This document shows positions 17,430-27,186 of a stretch of DNA of 64,000 bases, one piece after another. A model generated the notes under the pieces. That model did not search any database. It saw only the letters and a list, made by a program, of their open reading frames with translations, and was not told the origin of the DNA. The stretch is from an uncultured Pseudomonadota bacterium (GTDB lineage: Bacteria; Pseudomonadota; Gammaproteobacteria; Steroidobacterales; Steroidobacteraceae). Location of the stretch: the NCBI GenBank assembly GCA_903838705.1, contig CAILZL010000011.1:62001-126000 (forward strand). Reading direction: 5' to 3'. Made by a program: the position numbers and the translations under genes. Every line of letters begins with the position of its first letter. Position 1 is the first letter of the stretch.

Positions 17430-18547
17430 CAGAAATCCAGCTCCACAAAAATGACAGCGAAGATGGCGTTGGCAAAGATCACCATGAAGATCGATTCAAC
17501 CACCGCAGCTGTAGTCAGCCTGCCCAGCTCACGCGACGAACCCCGCACCTGCATGCCGCGGTAAGTACCGATCATTCCGATCAGCACTGCAAATACGGGC
17601 GCTTTAATGAGACCGGCCCAGAAAGTCGTAGGTGCCAGTGCGTCCTGAACACGCGCTATGAATTGCGGGATTGATATATCCAGCAGCCAGTTTGACAGCA
17701 ATGCGCCGCCTGCCATGCCCATCGCATCCGCCACGATGGTGAGCAAAGGCAGGGCAATAATCAGACCCAGCACGCGGGGAACAACCAGTACTTCAATCGG
17801 GTCGATGCCAATGGACTTGAGTGCATCGACTTCATCATTCAGCTGCATCACGCCGATTTCAGCCGCAAATGCACTGCCGGACCGACCGGCAACGATCACG
17901 GCAGTCAGCAGCACCCCCAGTTCGCGCAGTACACCTACCGTGATCAGATCCACGGTGTAGATACCTGCGCCGAAATCCCGCAGCTGACTGGCGCCGATGT
18001 AGGCAATGATGACGGCAACAAAGAAAGCGATCATGGCCACAATGGGCAGAGCCTGAATACCCGCTTCATAAGCATGACGCACCACGGAAGGCACGCGCAG
18101 ATGTTTCGGGTGCCGCAGGGAATGCAGATGACAGTGGATGATGCGGCCAAAGTGATCCAGATGTCCCAGTGCATGCTGGCCAAGTTTCACCGCATGGCGG
18201 CCGAGTGTGGCAGCCACCTGTTCAGGCCAGAGCAGCTCCGCTTCATGTGTGACCAGTGCGGAAGGGGTGCGCTGCTGCAAGTCATTGAGGAATGCGAAAT
18301 GCTCGGGTTCGCCATTGATAAAACTGACCACGGTGCCACTTTGTTCGCAGCGGTGCAGAGCGGAGCGCAGTAACCACATAGCACTCAGATCAGCATGGGT
18401 CAGTGCGGTGCAGTCCACATGCAGCGTGTGACAGCCGTTAAGCGGCACTGCCTGTAGCGACTTTTCAATATCCGTCAGGTGTTGCACGGTCCAGCTGCCC
18501 GTGAGGCGCAGAACCGTTGTACCGTCTTGTTGTTCCGTGGTCAGCAT
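17429..18547 (-). CDS. MlaE-family permease with fused N-terminal STAS domain
   Basis: A 372-aa inner-membrane permease. Residues 1-100 form a STAS-like domain (LRLTGSWTVQHLTDIEKSL, HVDCTALTHADLSAMWLL), the role played by separate MlaB in E. coli. Residues 120-372 are the MlaE/DUF140 permease (YEAGIQALPIVAMIAFFVAVIIAYIGASQLRDFGA, LTAVIVAGRSGSAFAAEIG, and EVLVVPRVLGLIIALPLLTIVAD). It is the first gene of the leftward operon. The fusion should keep regulatory and channel parts in equal amounts. Confidence 0.92.
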   Translation of the reverse strand: MLTTEQQDGTTVLRLTGSWTVQHLTDIEKSLQAVPLNGCHTLHVDCTALTHADLSAMWLLRSALHRCEQSGTVVSFINGEPEHFAFLNDLQQRTPSALVTHEAELLWPEQVAATLGRHAVKLGQHALGHLDHFGRIIHCHLHSLRHPKHLRVPSVVRHAYEAGIQALPIVAMIAFFVAVIIAYIGASQLRDFGAGIYTVDLITVGVLRELGVLLTAVIVAGRSGSAFAAEIGVMQLNDEVDALKSIGIDPIEVLVVPRVLGLIIALPLLTIVADAMGMAGGALLSNWLLDISIPQFIARVQDALAPTTFWAGLIKAPVFAVLIGMIGTYRGMQVRGSSRELGRLTTAAVVESIFMVIFANAIFAVIFVELDF

Positions 18548-18651
18548 CAGCCGGCATGCTAGCAGTGCTGCATGGATTACGCATTAATGTTGCTTGAGAA
18601 AGCGATAAGGCTCCACTGGTCTGGAAACAGCGCATCGCTTACTCTCCGGTC

Positions 18652-20628
18652 ATGGAAGCAAATGCACTCGGTCAACTGCTGATACTGCTTGCCAGCTCGG
18701 TGCTGGTGGTCACGGTGTTGCGACGGCTAAAGCTGCCGCCCATTGTTGGCTATCTTGCGGTGGGTATGCTGCTGGGGCCCGAGGCATTGAGTCTGGCAGG
18801 CAGCGAGACGACCAGGGTGCTGGCTGAGTACGGTGTGGTCTTTCTGGTATTCACACTGGGGCTGGAATTTTCCTATCCACGCATGCTGGCAATGCGCTGG
18901 GAAGTATTCGGTGTCGGTGGCGCGCAGGTGGTGTTGACCACTGCGTTGATCGGCTGCACTTCGTGGCTGCTCGGTGCGCCGCTGCTGGTGGCGATTGTGC
19001 TGGGTGGTGCACTGGCCATGTCATCGACGGCCATCGTAGTCCGGCAGCTTTCAGATCAGATGGAAATCAACAAGCCTCATGGCCGGCTGGCCGTAGGCAT
19101 TCTGCTGTTTCAGGATCTGGCCTTCGTACCTCTGCTGGCACTGGAAAGCTCATTGCATGGTCAGTTGAATATATTTGATCCGGCGGTGGTGGCAGGTGCA
19201 TTGCTGCGCGCCAGCATGGCCCTGATATTTGTACTGGCCGCGGGTCGCTGGCTGTTGCGGCCCCTGTTCCATGAAATCACCCATACGCGCAGTACCGAAA
19301 TTTTTACGCTGACCGTGCTGCTGGTTACGCTGGCCAGTGCCTGGGCCACCAATCAGGCAGGACTGTCATTGGCACTGGGCGCCTTTCTCGCCGGCATGAT
19401 GCTGGCTGAAACTGAATACCGGCACCAGATAGAAGTGGTGATCCGTCCTTTCCGCGACATTCTGCTGGGGCTGTTCTTTATCACCGTCGGTACTCTGCTG
19501 GATTTCAATCTGCTGGTTGATCGCCTCTGGCTGGTGTTGCTGCTGGTGGTATCAATGCAGCTCAGTAAGGGTGTGATTGTCACGGTACTGGCCCGGTACC
19601 ATGTGCGCAGCTGGCCTGATGCAGTTCAGACAGGACTGGTCATCGCGCAGGGAGGCGAATTCGGTTTTGCGCTGCTGACACTGGTGCTGAATGATCGGCT
19701 GATCGGCAATGATGTCATCCAGCCTTTGCTCGCTGCGACGGTACTCAGCATGGTGCTCAGCCCGTTTCTGATCCGGCACAACTCGCGCGTGACCCGCTTC
19801 CTGTTACGCCAGCGTAATCAGCCAATGAATGAACTGGAGCGAGAGCTGGCTGCCACGCAAACGGCTTCACAACGCAATCACGTCATACTGTGTGGTTTCG
19901 GCCGCGTCGGTCAGAATCTGGCGCGTGCACTTGAAAAGCATGCATACGAATACATCGCGCTGGACATGGATCCCAAACGAGTACAGCAGGCGCGTCAGGC
20001 AGGTGATCCGGTCATTTATGGTGATGCGGCGCAACCGGAAATATTGCACGCAGTGGGCATTGAGCACTGCAATGTGCTGGTCATCAGCTTTGCAGATCCC
20101 AAACTCGCGTTGCGCATCCTGATCAGCGTGCGTTCACTGCGCAAGGATCTGCCGGTACTGGTGCGCACTCAGGACGATACCAAGCTCGATCAGCTGCAAA
20201 AGGCTGGTGCCACTGAAGTGGTGCCTGAAACACTGGAAGCCAGTCTGATGCTGATGTCGCACATGCTGTTGCTGCTCGATATGCCGGTTTCAAAGGTGGT
20301 CAAGACGGTCGGTGATATCCGCGACAATCGTTATGCGATGCTGCGCCGGATTTTCCGTCGGCAGGATGCACGGCCACTGGATGAATCACACAGCCTGCGT
20401 GAAGAACTGCGCACCGTAGTGTTACCACGGCATGCTTACGCCATTGATCGCAGTATTGCGCAACTGAATCTGGATGCAGCCGAAGTCAGCGTGAATGCAA
20501 TTCGGCGTGATGGCATCGTCGGTCGACAACCTGATGCTGACACCGTATTCAAGGAGGGCGATGTAGTGGTGCTGTATGGCACGCCGGAAGCGATTGAGCG
20601 TGGTGAAAATATACTGATGATCGGTTGA
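18652..20628 (+). CDS. Kef-type (CPA2) monovalent cation:proton antiporter with TrkA domains
   Basis: A 658-aa protein with about 12 transmembrane helices over residues 5-390 (LKLPPIVGYLAVGMLLGPEAL; FTLGLEFSYPRM; LFQDLAFVPLLALE), then a cytosolic TrkA-N/RCK domain near 415-530 (ILCGFGRVGQNLARALE, GDAAQPEIL) and a TrkA-C domain near 570-655. This is the layout of KefB/KefC and YbaL, which exchange K+ or Na+ for protons under gating by nucleotide or thiol ligands. It is a single gene transcribed away from the Mla-like operon. Ion and ligand are not determined here. Confidence 0.9.
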   Translation: MEANALGQLLILLASSVLVVTVLRRLKLPPIVGYLAVGMLLGPEALSLAGSETTRVLAEYGVVFLVFTLGLEFSYPRMLAMRWEVFGVGGAQVVLTTALIGCTSWLLGAPLLVAIVLGGALAMSSTAIVVRQLSDQMEINKPHGRLAVGILLFQDLAFVPLLALESSLHGQLNIFDPAVVAGALLRASMALIFVLAAGRWLLRPLFHEITHTRSTEIFTLTVLLVTLASAWATNQAGLSLALGAFLAGMMLAETEYRHQIEVVIRPFRDILLGLFFITVGTLLDFNLLVDRLWLVLLLVVSMQLSKGVIVTVLARYHVRSWPDAVQTGLVIAQGGEFGFALLTLVLNDRLIGNDVIQPLLAATVLSMVLSPFLIRHNSRVTRFLLRQRNQPMNELERELAATQTASQRNHVILCGFGRVGQNLARALEKHAYEYIALDMDPKRVQQARQAGDPVIYGDAAQPEILHAVGIEHCNVLVISFADPKLALRILISVRSLRKDLPVLVRTQDDTKLDQLQKAGATEVVPETLEASLMLMSHMLLLLDMPVSKVVKTVGDIRDNRYAMLRRIFRRQDARPLDESHSLREELRTVVLPRHAYAIDRSIAQLNLDAAEVSVNAIRRDGIVGRQPDADTVFKEGDVVVLYGTPEAIERGENILMIG

Positions 20629-20882
20629 GGGCTGGATCAGGCGGCTGGAGCAAAGGGCTTTGCGCATGACCGTTACCAATCTCTGCATTGACAAATATTT
20701 ACGCTGAATAAGCCTGCAATCCTGGCTGGTGAGTAGTAATTGACCAGCCTGCGTCATACAGTGCGGCCATTGTTGCCGGAGTGGCTTCGCAGCTGAAGAC
20801 TGCGTTGAATTATAAGGAGTGGAAAAGACGCATCCGGTGTCAGATATGTATTGAATTGAAGGTTAACGGGAGCAAATTGAAT

Positions 20883-22508
20883 ATGACTACAACACAAGAT
20901 ACATCGAAAGGCTCAAAGGCGTTTCGCTATGGCGAAGCAGCTGTGGGTCTGTGTCTGCTGGGCTTGTGTGCCTGGGTGGCTATCTCCGGCGCACAGCAGT
21001 CGCAGAATGACATTACTGCCGGCACCACTGTTACTGCGATGACACAGGTGATGGGCCGTCCCACCAACAGCTCTCTGTCGGTCAGTGTGCTGGCACCCAA
21101 TGATCTTGAGGTGTATGCCGAATATGGTACGACGCCGGGTAACTATTCCGGCAAGACCGGAATCAGTACGGCCAAGGCGCGTGTACCGGTGGAACTGTCG
21201 ATAGACAAACTGCAGGCTAATACACGCTATTACTATCGTCTGCGTTACCGTGAAAATGGCACAGGTGGATATACCACCGGTAATGAATACAGCTTTCAGA
21301 CACAAAGACCACCGGGCAGTACGTTTGTATTCGGTGTGCAGGCCGATTCACATCCTGAACGCCTGAACCGCATGTTCAATCCGGAGCTGTATGCGATCAA
21401 CATGGCCAATGTCCGGCAAGGTCATCCGGATTTCTACATCACGCTGGGTGATGACTTCAGCATTGATACCCTGGCTGGCGGCATGGCCGGGCTGTCTCCA
21501 CAGACTGTGGCGCAGGTCTACGTCAATCAGCGTCCGTTTCTGGGTGCAGATGGCGCTTCAACGCCTATATTTCTGGTGAATGGTAATCACGAGCAGGCTG
21601 CGAAATATCTGCTCAATGGCACACCTAACAGTCCGGCAGTATGGGCAGGGAAGGCCCGTAATACTTATTACCCGCAACCGACCATCGGCGATGGCAAGTT
21701 CTATACGGGAGATATGGAGCCGGTTGAACACATCGGCATGCTGAACGATTACTACGCCTGGACATGGGGTGATGCATTGTTCATCAGCCTCGATCCTTAC
21801 TGGCATTCAGATAAAGTTGTAGACAATACATTGGGCACCGGCCCTGCTACAGATACCGCTGCAACCACGACACCAGCTGATACGACAGGCATGGCTGGTA
21901 TGGAGGCCGCCGCTGGAATGGCTGCAGGTGGTGCCAAGGGCATGGCGGCTGGCGAAGGTAAGGGCGCACGGGATATCTGGGATGTCACACACGGTGAGGC
22001 CCAGTATCGCTGGCTCGAAAAAACACTCAGAGAGAGCAAGGCCAAGTACAAGTTCATCTTTGCACATCATGTTCTGGGCACCGGACGTGGCGGTACGGAC
22101 ATGGCGGATCTGGGTGAGTGGGGCGGAAAGAGCCAGCAAGGGGTATGGGAATTCGACAAGAAGCGCCCGGGCTGGGATCTGCCGATTCATCAGATGATGG
22201 TCAAGTACAACGTCAGCGCATTCTTCCAGGGTCATGACCATCTGTTCGTGCGTCAGGTGAAAGATGGCGTGATCTATCAGGAAGTGCAGACGCCTGCTGA
22301 TTCAAATTATGGTGATGGTGGCAATAGTGCGGCCTATAAAACAGGTGATCACCTCAGTGCAGCGGGCCATCTGCGCGTCACGGTTTCACCTGATAACGCA
22401 AAGGTGGAATACATCCGTTCGTGGATGCCGAAAGATGTAAACGCCGAACACAAGCAGGGTGAAGTGGCGTTCTCGTATATGATCAAACCGGGCAAGCAGA
22501 CGCTTTAA
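20883..22508 (+). CDS. Exported or membrane-anchored metallophosphoesterase
   Basis: A protein of about 541 aa from the ATG at 20883, which has a GGGAG ribosome site 10 bases upstream; the longer ORF-track start at 20781 lacks this. A hydrophobic N-terminal segment (GLCLLGLCAWVAISGA) should export or anchor it. A fibronectin-III-like domain comes next (VYAEYGTTPGNYSGKT...YYYRLRYRENG), then a calcineurin-like phosphoesterase domain with QADSH, TLGDDFS, NGNHEQ, FAHHVLG and FQGHDH metal ligands. A Met/Gly/Ala-rich insert (TTPADTTGMAGMEAAAGMAAGG) interrupts the catalytic domain. The overall layout resembles purple acid phosphatase-like or alkaline phosphatase D-like proteins. Confidence 0.86.
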   Translation: MTTTQDTSKGSKAFRYGEAAVGLCLLGLCAWVAISGAQQSQNDITAGTTVTAMTQVMGRPTNSSLSVSVLAPNDLEVYAEYGTTPGNYSGKTGISTAKARVPVELSIDKLQANTRYYYRLRYRENGTGGYTTGNEYSFQTQRPPGSTFVFGVQADSHPERLNRMFNPELYAINMANVRQGHPDFYITLGDDFSIDTLAGGMAGLSPQTVAQVYVNQRPFLGADGASTPIFLVNGNHEQAAKYLLNGTPNSPAVWAGKARNTYYPQPTIGDGKFYTGDMEPVEHIGMLNDYYAWTWGDALFISLDPYWHSDKVVDNTLGTGPATDTAATTTPADTTGMAGMEAAAGMAAGGAKGMAAGEGKGARDIWDVTHGEAQYRWLEKTLRESKAKYKFIFAHHVLGTGRGGTDMADLGEWGGKSQQGVWEFDKKRPGWDLPIHQMMVKYNVSAFFQGHDHLFVRQVKDGVIYQEVQTPADSNYGDGGNSAAYKTGDHLSAAGHLRVTVSPDNAKVEYIRSWMPKDVNAEHKQGEVAFSYMIKPGKQTL

Positions 22509-22627
22509 TCAAGCGTCGTTACATTTGTCCCGGATGACCATCGGAAATCCGGGAAGTGAATCGGAACAGCCGGTGCAGTGAAAGCTGTATCGGCTTTTTC
22601 AGATATAAGTCATCGGATTGTTAGCGC

Positions 22628-23752
22628 ATGAAAGCAATACTTATAAGAAAACATAGTGTGTCAGCTGTTCTGTTGACGCTGTCACTGATGCTGCTGGGCG
22701 CCTGTGTGCATTCACCGCAGCGTATTGAAGGATCGGTCGGCGCCGGCCCGCGCTATGCCGTCGATCCATACTGGCCCAAGCCTCTGCCCAATAACTGGAT
22801 TCTGGGTCAGGTGGCTGGTATCGCCACTGATAGCAATCATCACATCTGGATCATTCATCGTCCTCGTACTGTGAGTGAAGACGAACGCGCAGCAACCCTT
22901 ACACCACCGCGTTTCAAATGCTGCATTCCCGCACCGCCCGTGATTGAGTTTGATAGCAAAGGCAATGTGTTGCAGGCATGGGGTGGCGCCGGGACAGGAT
23001 ACGACTGGCCCAAAAACGAGCATGGTATCTACATTGATCCGTCCGGCAATGTATGGCTGGGCGGCAACGATGCTGCTGATCACCAGCTGCTTAAGTTCAC
23101 CCGCGACGGCAAATTTCTGTTGCAGATCGGACATCCCGGTACCAGCGAAGGCAGCAACTCAACCACTCAGCTCGGACGTCCTGCACACATGCAAGTGGAT
23201 CCGGCCACCAATGAATTGTTTGTGGCCGATGGCTACCAGAACAAACGTGTGATCGTGTTCGATGCCAGCACCGGCGCTTACAGGCGGCACTGGGGTGCAT
23301 TCGGCAATAAACCGGATGACCGGGAAATGGCTGTCAACAATCCGGATTCACCGCAGTTCGGTAATCCTGTGCATTGCGTGCGTCAGCTGAACGATGGGCT
23401 GCTGTATGTGTGCGATCGCATCAATAATCGTATCCAGGTATTCCACAAGAACGGCGAATTCGTCCGTCAGATTGTGCTTGAGCCCGCCACACTCGGTACC
23501 GGTTCGGTGTGGGATCTGGTTCCCTCCGAAGATACTCAGCAGCGTTATCTGCTGGTGGCGGATGGCAGCAATAACGAGATAGATATTCTTGAACGTGAAA
23601 TCGGCGAGCGGATCGGGTCGGTCGGGCGTCCCGGACGAAACGCCGGTGACTTTCACTGGGTGCATAACATCGCGATTGATTCGCAGGGCAGTCTGTATAC
23701 CGCCGAAGTAGATACCGGCAAGCGCGTACAGCGCTTTGTAAGGGTGAAGTAA
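22628..23752 (+). CDS. NHL-repeat beta-propeller lipoprotein
   Basis: A 374-aa exported lipoprotein (signal then LGAC lipobox) whose body is a set of NHL/six-bladed propeller repeats: ENGIYIDPSGNVWL-type blades (here EHGIYIDPSGNVWLGG), HMQVDPATNELFVADGYQNKRVIVFD, DGLLYVCDRINNRIQVF and NIAIDSQGSLYTAEV. It lies downstream of the metallophosphoesterase in the same orientation, with about 120 bases between them. Related proteins are often annotated as peptidylglycine monooxygenase-like because of the propeller, but no copper-binding catalytic domain is present. Function unknown. Confidence 0.85.
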   Translation: MKAILIRKHSVSAVLLTLSLMLLGACVHSPQRIEGSVGAGPRYAVDPYWPKPLPNNWILGQVAGIATDSNHHIWIIHRPRTVSEDERAATLTPPRFKCCIPAPPVIEFDSKGNVLQAWGGAGTGYDWPKNEHGIYIDPSGNVWLGGNDAADHQLLKFTRDGKFLLQIGHPGTSEGSNSTTQLGRPAHMQVDPATNELFVADGYQNKRVIVFDASTGAYRRHWGAFGNKPDDREMAVNNPDSPQFGNPVHCVRQLNDGLLYVCDRINNRIQVFHKNGEFVRQIVLEPATLGTGSVWDLVPSEDTQQRYLLVADGSNNEIDILEREIGERIGSVGRPGRNAGDFHWVHNIAIDSQGSLYTAEVDTGKRVQRFVRVK

Positions 23753-23849
23753 TCGCCTGAGTGCGTGAGCTCACTGCACCAAGCCGGTGACGCAGTTCAG
23801 TGAGCTTGAGCAGAAAAATCAGCCGGCAGAGCTGCTAAGTGCGCTGCTC

Positions 23850-24155
23850 TCAGGATCTGCCATCATCCGTGACGCCCAGCATGCGTTCGTGGCTGAGTAA
23901 TTGACGGCACCATTCATCCAGTGTGGAGTATTCCGCAGCGTTGGCCTTGCGGAAAGTTTCATAGGCAGTGCGTGAGCGCCACTGGTCTACGGCAACAAAC
24001 CGGTTTTCATCCTGAGTGTTGCGATACAGTTGTGTGCCCATGTAATCGGGGCTGAGATTGAAGAAGACAGACCAGCGTCCTTCCGGGCTATAGATCTTTT
24101 CAAACTCGGCAACCTTTTCGGGCTTCACATCGAATTCCCAGACCAGACGATACAT
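23850..24155 (-). CDS. Antibiotic biosynthesis monooxygenase (ABM)-fold small protein
   Basis: A 101-aa protein from the ATG at 24155 (MYRLVWEFDVKPEKVAEFEKIY). The alternation of a strand with VKPEKVAEFE, then GWSVFF-like and DQWRSRTAYETFRKAN, is typical of the dimeric ferredoxin-like ABM/YgiN fold. The ORF track extends 19 codons further, but those residues do not fit the family. Substrate unknown; such proteins can act as quinol monooxygenases or as heme-handling or accessory proteins. Confidence 0.75.
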   Translation of the reverse strand: MYRLVWEFDVKPEKVAEFEKIYSPEGRWSVFFNLSPDYMGTQLYRNTQDENRFVAVDQWRSRTAYETFRKANAAEYSTLDEWCRQLLSHERMLGVTDDGRS

Positions 24156-24335
24156 GCGAACTCCAGAACATGACCTGAACCTTAGTGTAACCAGAACGCC
24201 GCTTGTGTGCATCGTATGCGAAAGTGCAACGCCGCTATCTGTATGACAAAAAATTCTTCTGCAGGGTTCTCTTGAAAACCCGTTCAGGCTTGGCTACGGT
24301 CGAATTCCTTTAGACGCTGGATATTCCTCAACACC

Positions 24336-25412
24336 ATGAATCCGCTGCTCATCAAACTGGATGATCTGATTTTTGAAAATTCGGTAAGCCGTTGGCTGGT
24401 GGCAATGTCCGTTGCCGTTGCGGCGCTCATGCTGACTGTGCTGGCCCGTCGCCTGATCCGCCGCAGTTATCAGCGCATGGCACAAACCGAGCAGATCGAA
24501 TTGATGGAAATTCCGTTGCAGATCGCCGGCAATACCAAGCTGGCCTTCCTGATCGTAATCAGTCTGTTCATCGGCATGCTCACCCTGACCGTGCCAGCCC
24601 CGGTTCATCGGGTGGCTCAAAAAATACTGCTGATTGCAATTTGCTGGCAGGCAGGCATCTGGGCCACCGCTGCTGCACTGGCCTGGCTGGCCAGCGGCCG
24701 TCATGGCGCTGCCACGTCTGAATCCAGCAGGGCAGGCACGATGGGTGTGGTGTCGATCATCATCCGCATTGCCATCTGGTCAGTGGTGATGTTGCTGACA
24801 CTGGATAACCTCGGCATCAATATCACCACGCTGGTGGCAGGACTGGGCATCGGCGGTATCGCAGTCGCACTGGCAGTTCAGAATGTGCTCGGTGATCTGC
24901 TGGCCTCACTGTCCATCGCGCTGGACAAGCCATTTGAAGTGGGTGACCTGCTGCTGATCGATGAATTTCAGGGCAAGGTGGAACAGATCGGCATCAAAAG
25001 TACCCGGCTGCGCAGTGTGACCGGCGAACAGATCATTCTGGCCAATGCCGACCTGCTGAAAAGCCGCCTGCGTAACTTCGGCCGCATGTCTGAACGTCGC
25101 ATGGTATTCAGCGTCGGTGTGGCCTATGAAACGCCGCTGGACAAGCTGGAACAGGTGCCCGGACTGCTGCGCAGCATCATCGAAGCACAGCCGATCACCC
25201 GGTTTGATCGCTGCCAGCTGCTGCGCTTCGGCGACTCTTCGATCGACTTCGAGACGACATATTATGTGCTGTCATCCCGGATGGCAGACAGTCTGGACAT
25301 GCAGCACAGCATCAATATGGCGGTATTGAAGGCGTTTGCTGCAGCGGGAATCAGTTTCGCCTATCCCACCCGCCGGGTGCTGATGGCGCAACCTGTTGAA
25401 ACGGGTGCCTAG
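24336..25412 (+). CDS. Small-conductance mechanosensitive channel (MscS family)
   Basis: A 358-aa inner-membrane channel. Four hydrophobic segments are visible at about 15-40, 65-85, 90-115 and 140-165. They lead into the pore helix and beta domain signature NITTLVAGLGIGGIAVALAVQNVLGDLLASLSIALDKPFEVGD, then a C-terminal alpha/beta domain. It opens on membrane tension to release solutes in osmotic downshock. It is larger than E. coli MscS (286 aa) by an extra N-terminal membrane segment. A single gene. Confidence 0.93.
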   Translation: MNPLLIKLDDLIFENSVSRWLVAMSVAVAALMLTVLARRLIRRSYQRMAQTEQIELMEIPLQIAGNTKLAFLIVISLFIGMLTLTVPAPVHRVAQKILLIAICWQAGIWATAAALAWLASGRHGAATSESSRAGTMGVVSIIIRIAIWSVVMLLTLDNLGINITTLVAGLGIGGIAVALAVQNVLGDLLASLSIALDKPFEVGDLLLIDEFQGKVEQIGIKSTRLRSVTGEQIILANADLLKSRLRNFGRMSERRMVFSVGVAYETPLDKLEQVPGLLRSIIEAQPITRFDRCQLLRFGDSSIDFETTYYVLSSRMADSLDMQHSINMAVLKAFAAAGISFAYPTRRVLMAQPVETGA

Positions 25413-25496
25413 AGCCCCTCCGGGAAATTTTGCTGCTAGAATGCGCGACCCGATTTTCAGCAGTCATGCGCAATCCCCTTAGGAGAGAGTATTCCC

Positions 25497-26477
25497 ATGA
25501 AGTCCCCAGTTAATGTCGCGATCACCGGCGCCGCCGGCAATATTGGTTATGCCTTGGCATTCCGTGTCGCATCCGGAGCGATGCTGGGCGCAGATCAGCC
25601 GGTTAACCTGCACCTGCTGGAAATCACTCCGTCACTGGGTGCCTTGGCCGGTGTGGTCATGGAATTGAATGACTGCGCATTCCCGACCCTGAACAAGATC
25701 GTTGCGACCGACGATGCCAAAGTGGCCTTCAAGGATTGCGATTACGCCCTGCTGGTGGGTGCCCGTCCACGTGGTCCCGGCATGGAACGTAAAGACCTGC
25801 TGATGGCCAATGCGCAGATTTTCTCCGCACAGGGCAAGGCGCTGGATGCCGTTGCCAACCGTGATGTAAAAGTGCTGGTAGTCGGCAACCCTGCCAACAC
25901 CAACGCACTGATTGCCCAGCGCAATGCGCCCGGCCTGAACCCTGCCAACTTCACCGCCATGCTGCGTCTGGATCACAACCGCGCCATTTCCCAGCTGGCT
26001 GAAAAGACCGGCCAGCACACCACGGGCATCAAGCGCGTCACAGTGTGGGGCAACCACTCTGCAACACAGTATCCTGATCTGCACAACGCAACGGTGGATG
26101 GCAAAGCCGCACTGTCGCTGGTTGATCAGGCCTGGTATGCCGACACCTTTATTCCTGTTGTGCAACAGCGTGGCGCTGCCATCATCAAGGCACGCGGTCT
26201 GTCTTCAGCCGCATCGGCTGCATCCGCTGCCATTGACCACATGCGCAACTGGGCACTGGGCACTGCAGAAGGCGACTGGGTCAGCATGGGCATCCCATCT
26301 GATGGCAGCTACGGCATTGCCCCGGGTGTGATCTATGGTTATCCCGTCACCTGCAGGGGCGGCAAGTACCAGATCGTGCAAGGTCTGGCAGTCAACGAAT
26401 TCAGCCGTGCCCGTATGGATGCAACCCATAAGGAACTGCTGGAAGAAAAAGACGGCGTGAAGGAATTGCTGCCGTAA
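25497..26477 (+). CDS. mdh: Malate dehydrogenase
   Basis: A 326-aa NAD-dependent enzyme of the TCA cycle, malate to oxaloacetate. The dinucleotide fold starts [19 protein letters not shown], with [30 protein letters not shown], substrate-loop [13 protein letters not shown] and active-site [12 protein letters not shown]. This is the cytosolic-type MDH clade common in many proteobacteria. A strong ribosome site (AGGAGA) precedes the start, and a hairpin terminator follows, so it is a single-gene unit. Confidence 0.97.
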   Translation: MKSPVNVAITGAAGNIGYALAFRVASGAMLGADQPVNLHLLEITPSLGALAGVVMELNDCAFPTLNKIVATDDAKVAFKDCDYALLVGARPRGPGMERKDLLMANAQIFSAQGKALDAVANRDVKVLVVGNPANTNALIAQRNAPGLNPANFTAMLRLDHNRAISQLAEKTGQHTTGIKRVTVWGNHSATQYPDLHNATVDGKAALSLVDQAWYADTFIPVVQQRGAAIIKARGLSSAASAASAAIDHMRNWALGTAEGDWVSMGIPSDGSYGIAPGVIYGYPVTCRGGKYQIVQGLAVNEFSRARMDATHKELLEEKDGVKELLP

Positions 26478-26509
26478 TTTTCTGACGTATCAAAGCAGAT
26501 GACTCTGAC

Positions 26510-26531
26510 AAAGCCCGCTCATGCGGGCTTT
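26510..26531 (+). terminator. Intrinsic terminator after mdh
   Basis: AAAGCCCGC, a four-base loop TCAT, then GCGGGCTTT, a perfect nine-base stem followed by a T-rich GTTCTTTAT. It lies 33 bases beyond the mdh stop. Confidence 0.88.
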
Positions 26532-26637
26532 GTTCTTTATGCATTGGATGTGTGAATACGGCTGTTTATAGATGGCGTACGTTGCATTAAGTATGTTAGG
26601 TCAGGTCAGAAGCGGCAGCAGGTGCTTGAACACATGG

Positions 26638-27186
26638 TTATTTGTCATTCTGGGTTCGCTCGCATTGCCAGCAAATGTCGAAGCTGGCAGGGTTTTCTGC
26701 AGAGCAGCCCACGCACGTCCATGGCTTTCGAGCAGGGCTATTTATCTCGGCGATCCTCTCATCCTCTAGACGTGCCTCCATCTCGGCTTGCTTACGTTTT
26801 GGTGCGAGTTCGTGCTCAATGTTCTCCCATGGGTCATCTGAGAAGTTAAGTTGTTCACCAGGGTTTGCTGTCCTTAGTCTTACAAGAAGTGAGCCATAAA
26901 TATATGCCAGCAGTAGAGGAATTCCTCCCGTCATTTGCAAAAGGCTAAGTCGTTTGTGATCTGGGTTCCTAACGATAATGGCAAATGCAATAAAGAAGAG
27001 GTATGTCGTAGCGATTAATAGGGCGGTTCTTCGGCCATCAACCTTAAGTGCAGACTTGCAGTTCTCGCATTTGATTCCCAAGCGCGGACTTAGCGCCGAG
27101 AAGAACCCTCCAATTCGCTTTCTCAATATTCTCGATGGAATGGTTGCGCCACACACCGGACAGTTCTGGCTACTCAATTGTGACAT
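26638..27186 (-). CDS. Membrane protein with N-terminal zinc ribbon and C-terminal RanBP2-type zinc finger
   Basis: A 182-aa protein I do not recognise as a named family. Residues 9-45 carry two cysteine pairs (CPVC and CENC), a zinc ribbon. Two hydrophobic segments follow near 53-70 and 83-103. A charged helix around 120-150 (KRKQAEMEARLEDERIAEI) leads to a C-terminal WTCVGCSAENPASFDICWQC, which fits the RanBP2-type pattern W-x-C-x2-C-x3-N-x6-C-x2-C exactly. The local base composition is visibly lower in GC than the neighbours, hinting at a separate origin. It lies alone between mdh and fadE. Confidence 0.82.
   Translation of the reverse strand: MSQLSSQNCPVCGATIPSRILRKRIGGFFSALSPRLGIKCENCKSALKVDGRRTALLIATTYLFFIAFAIIVRNPDHKRLSLLQMTGGIPLLLAYIYGSLLVRLRTANPGEQLNFSDDPWENIEHELAPKRKQAEMEARLEDERIAEINSPARKPWTCVGCSAENPASFDICWQCERTQNDK

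Noticed and set aside
22529-22553. CCCGGAT...ATCCGGG inverted repeat after the metallophosphoesterase
   Set aside because: Stem of only seven bases with an 11-base loop and no T-tract, too weak to call a terminator.
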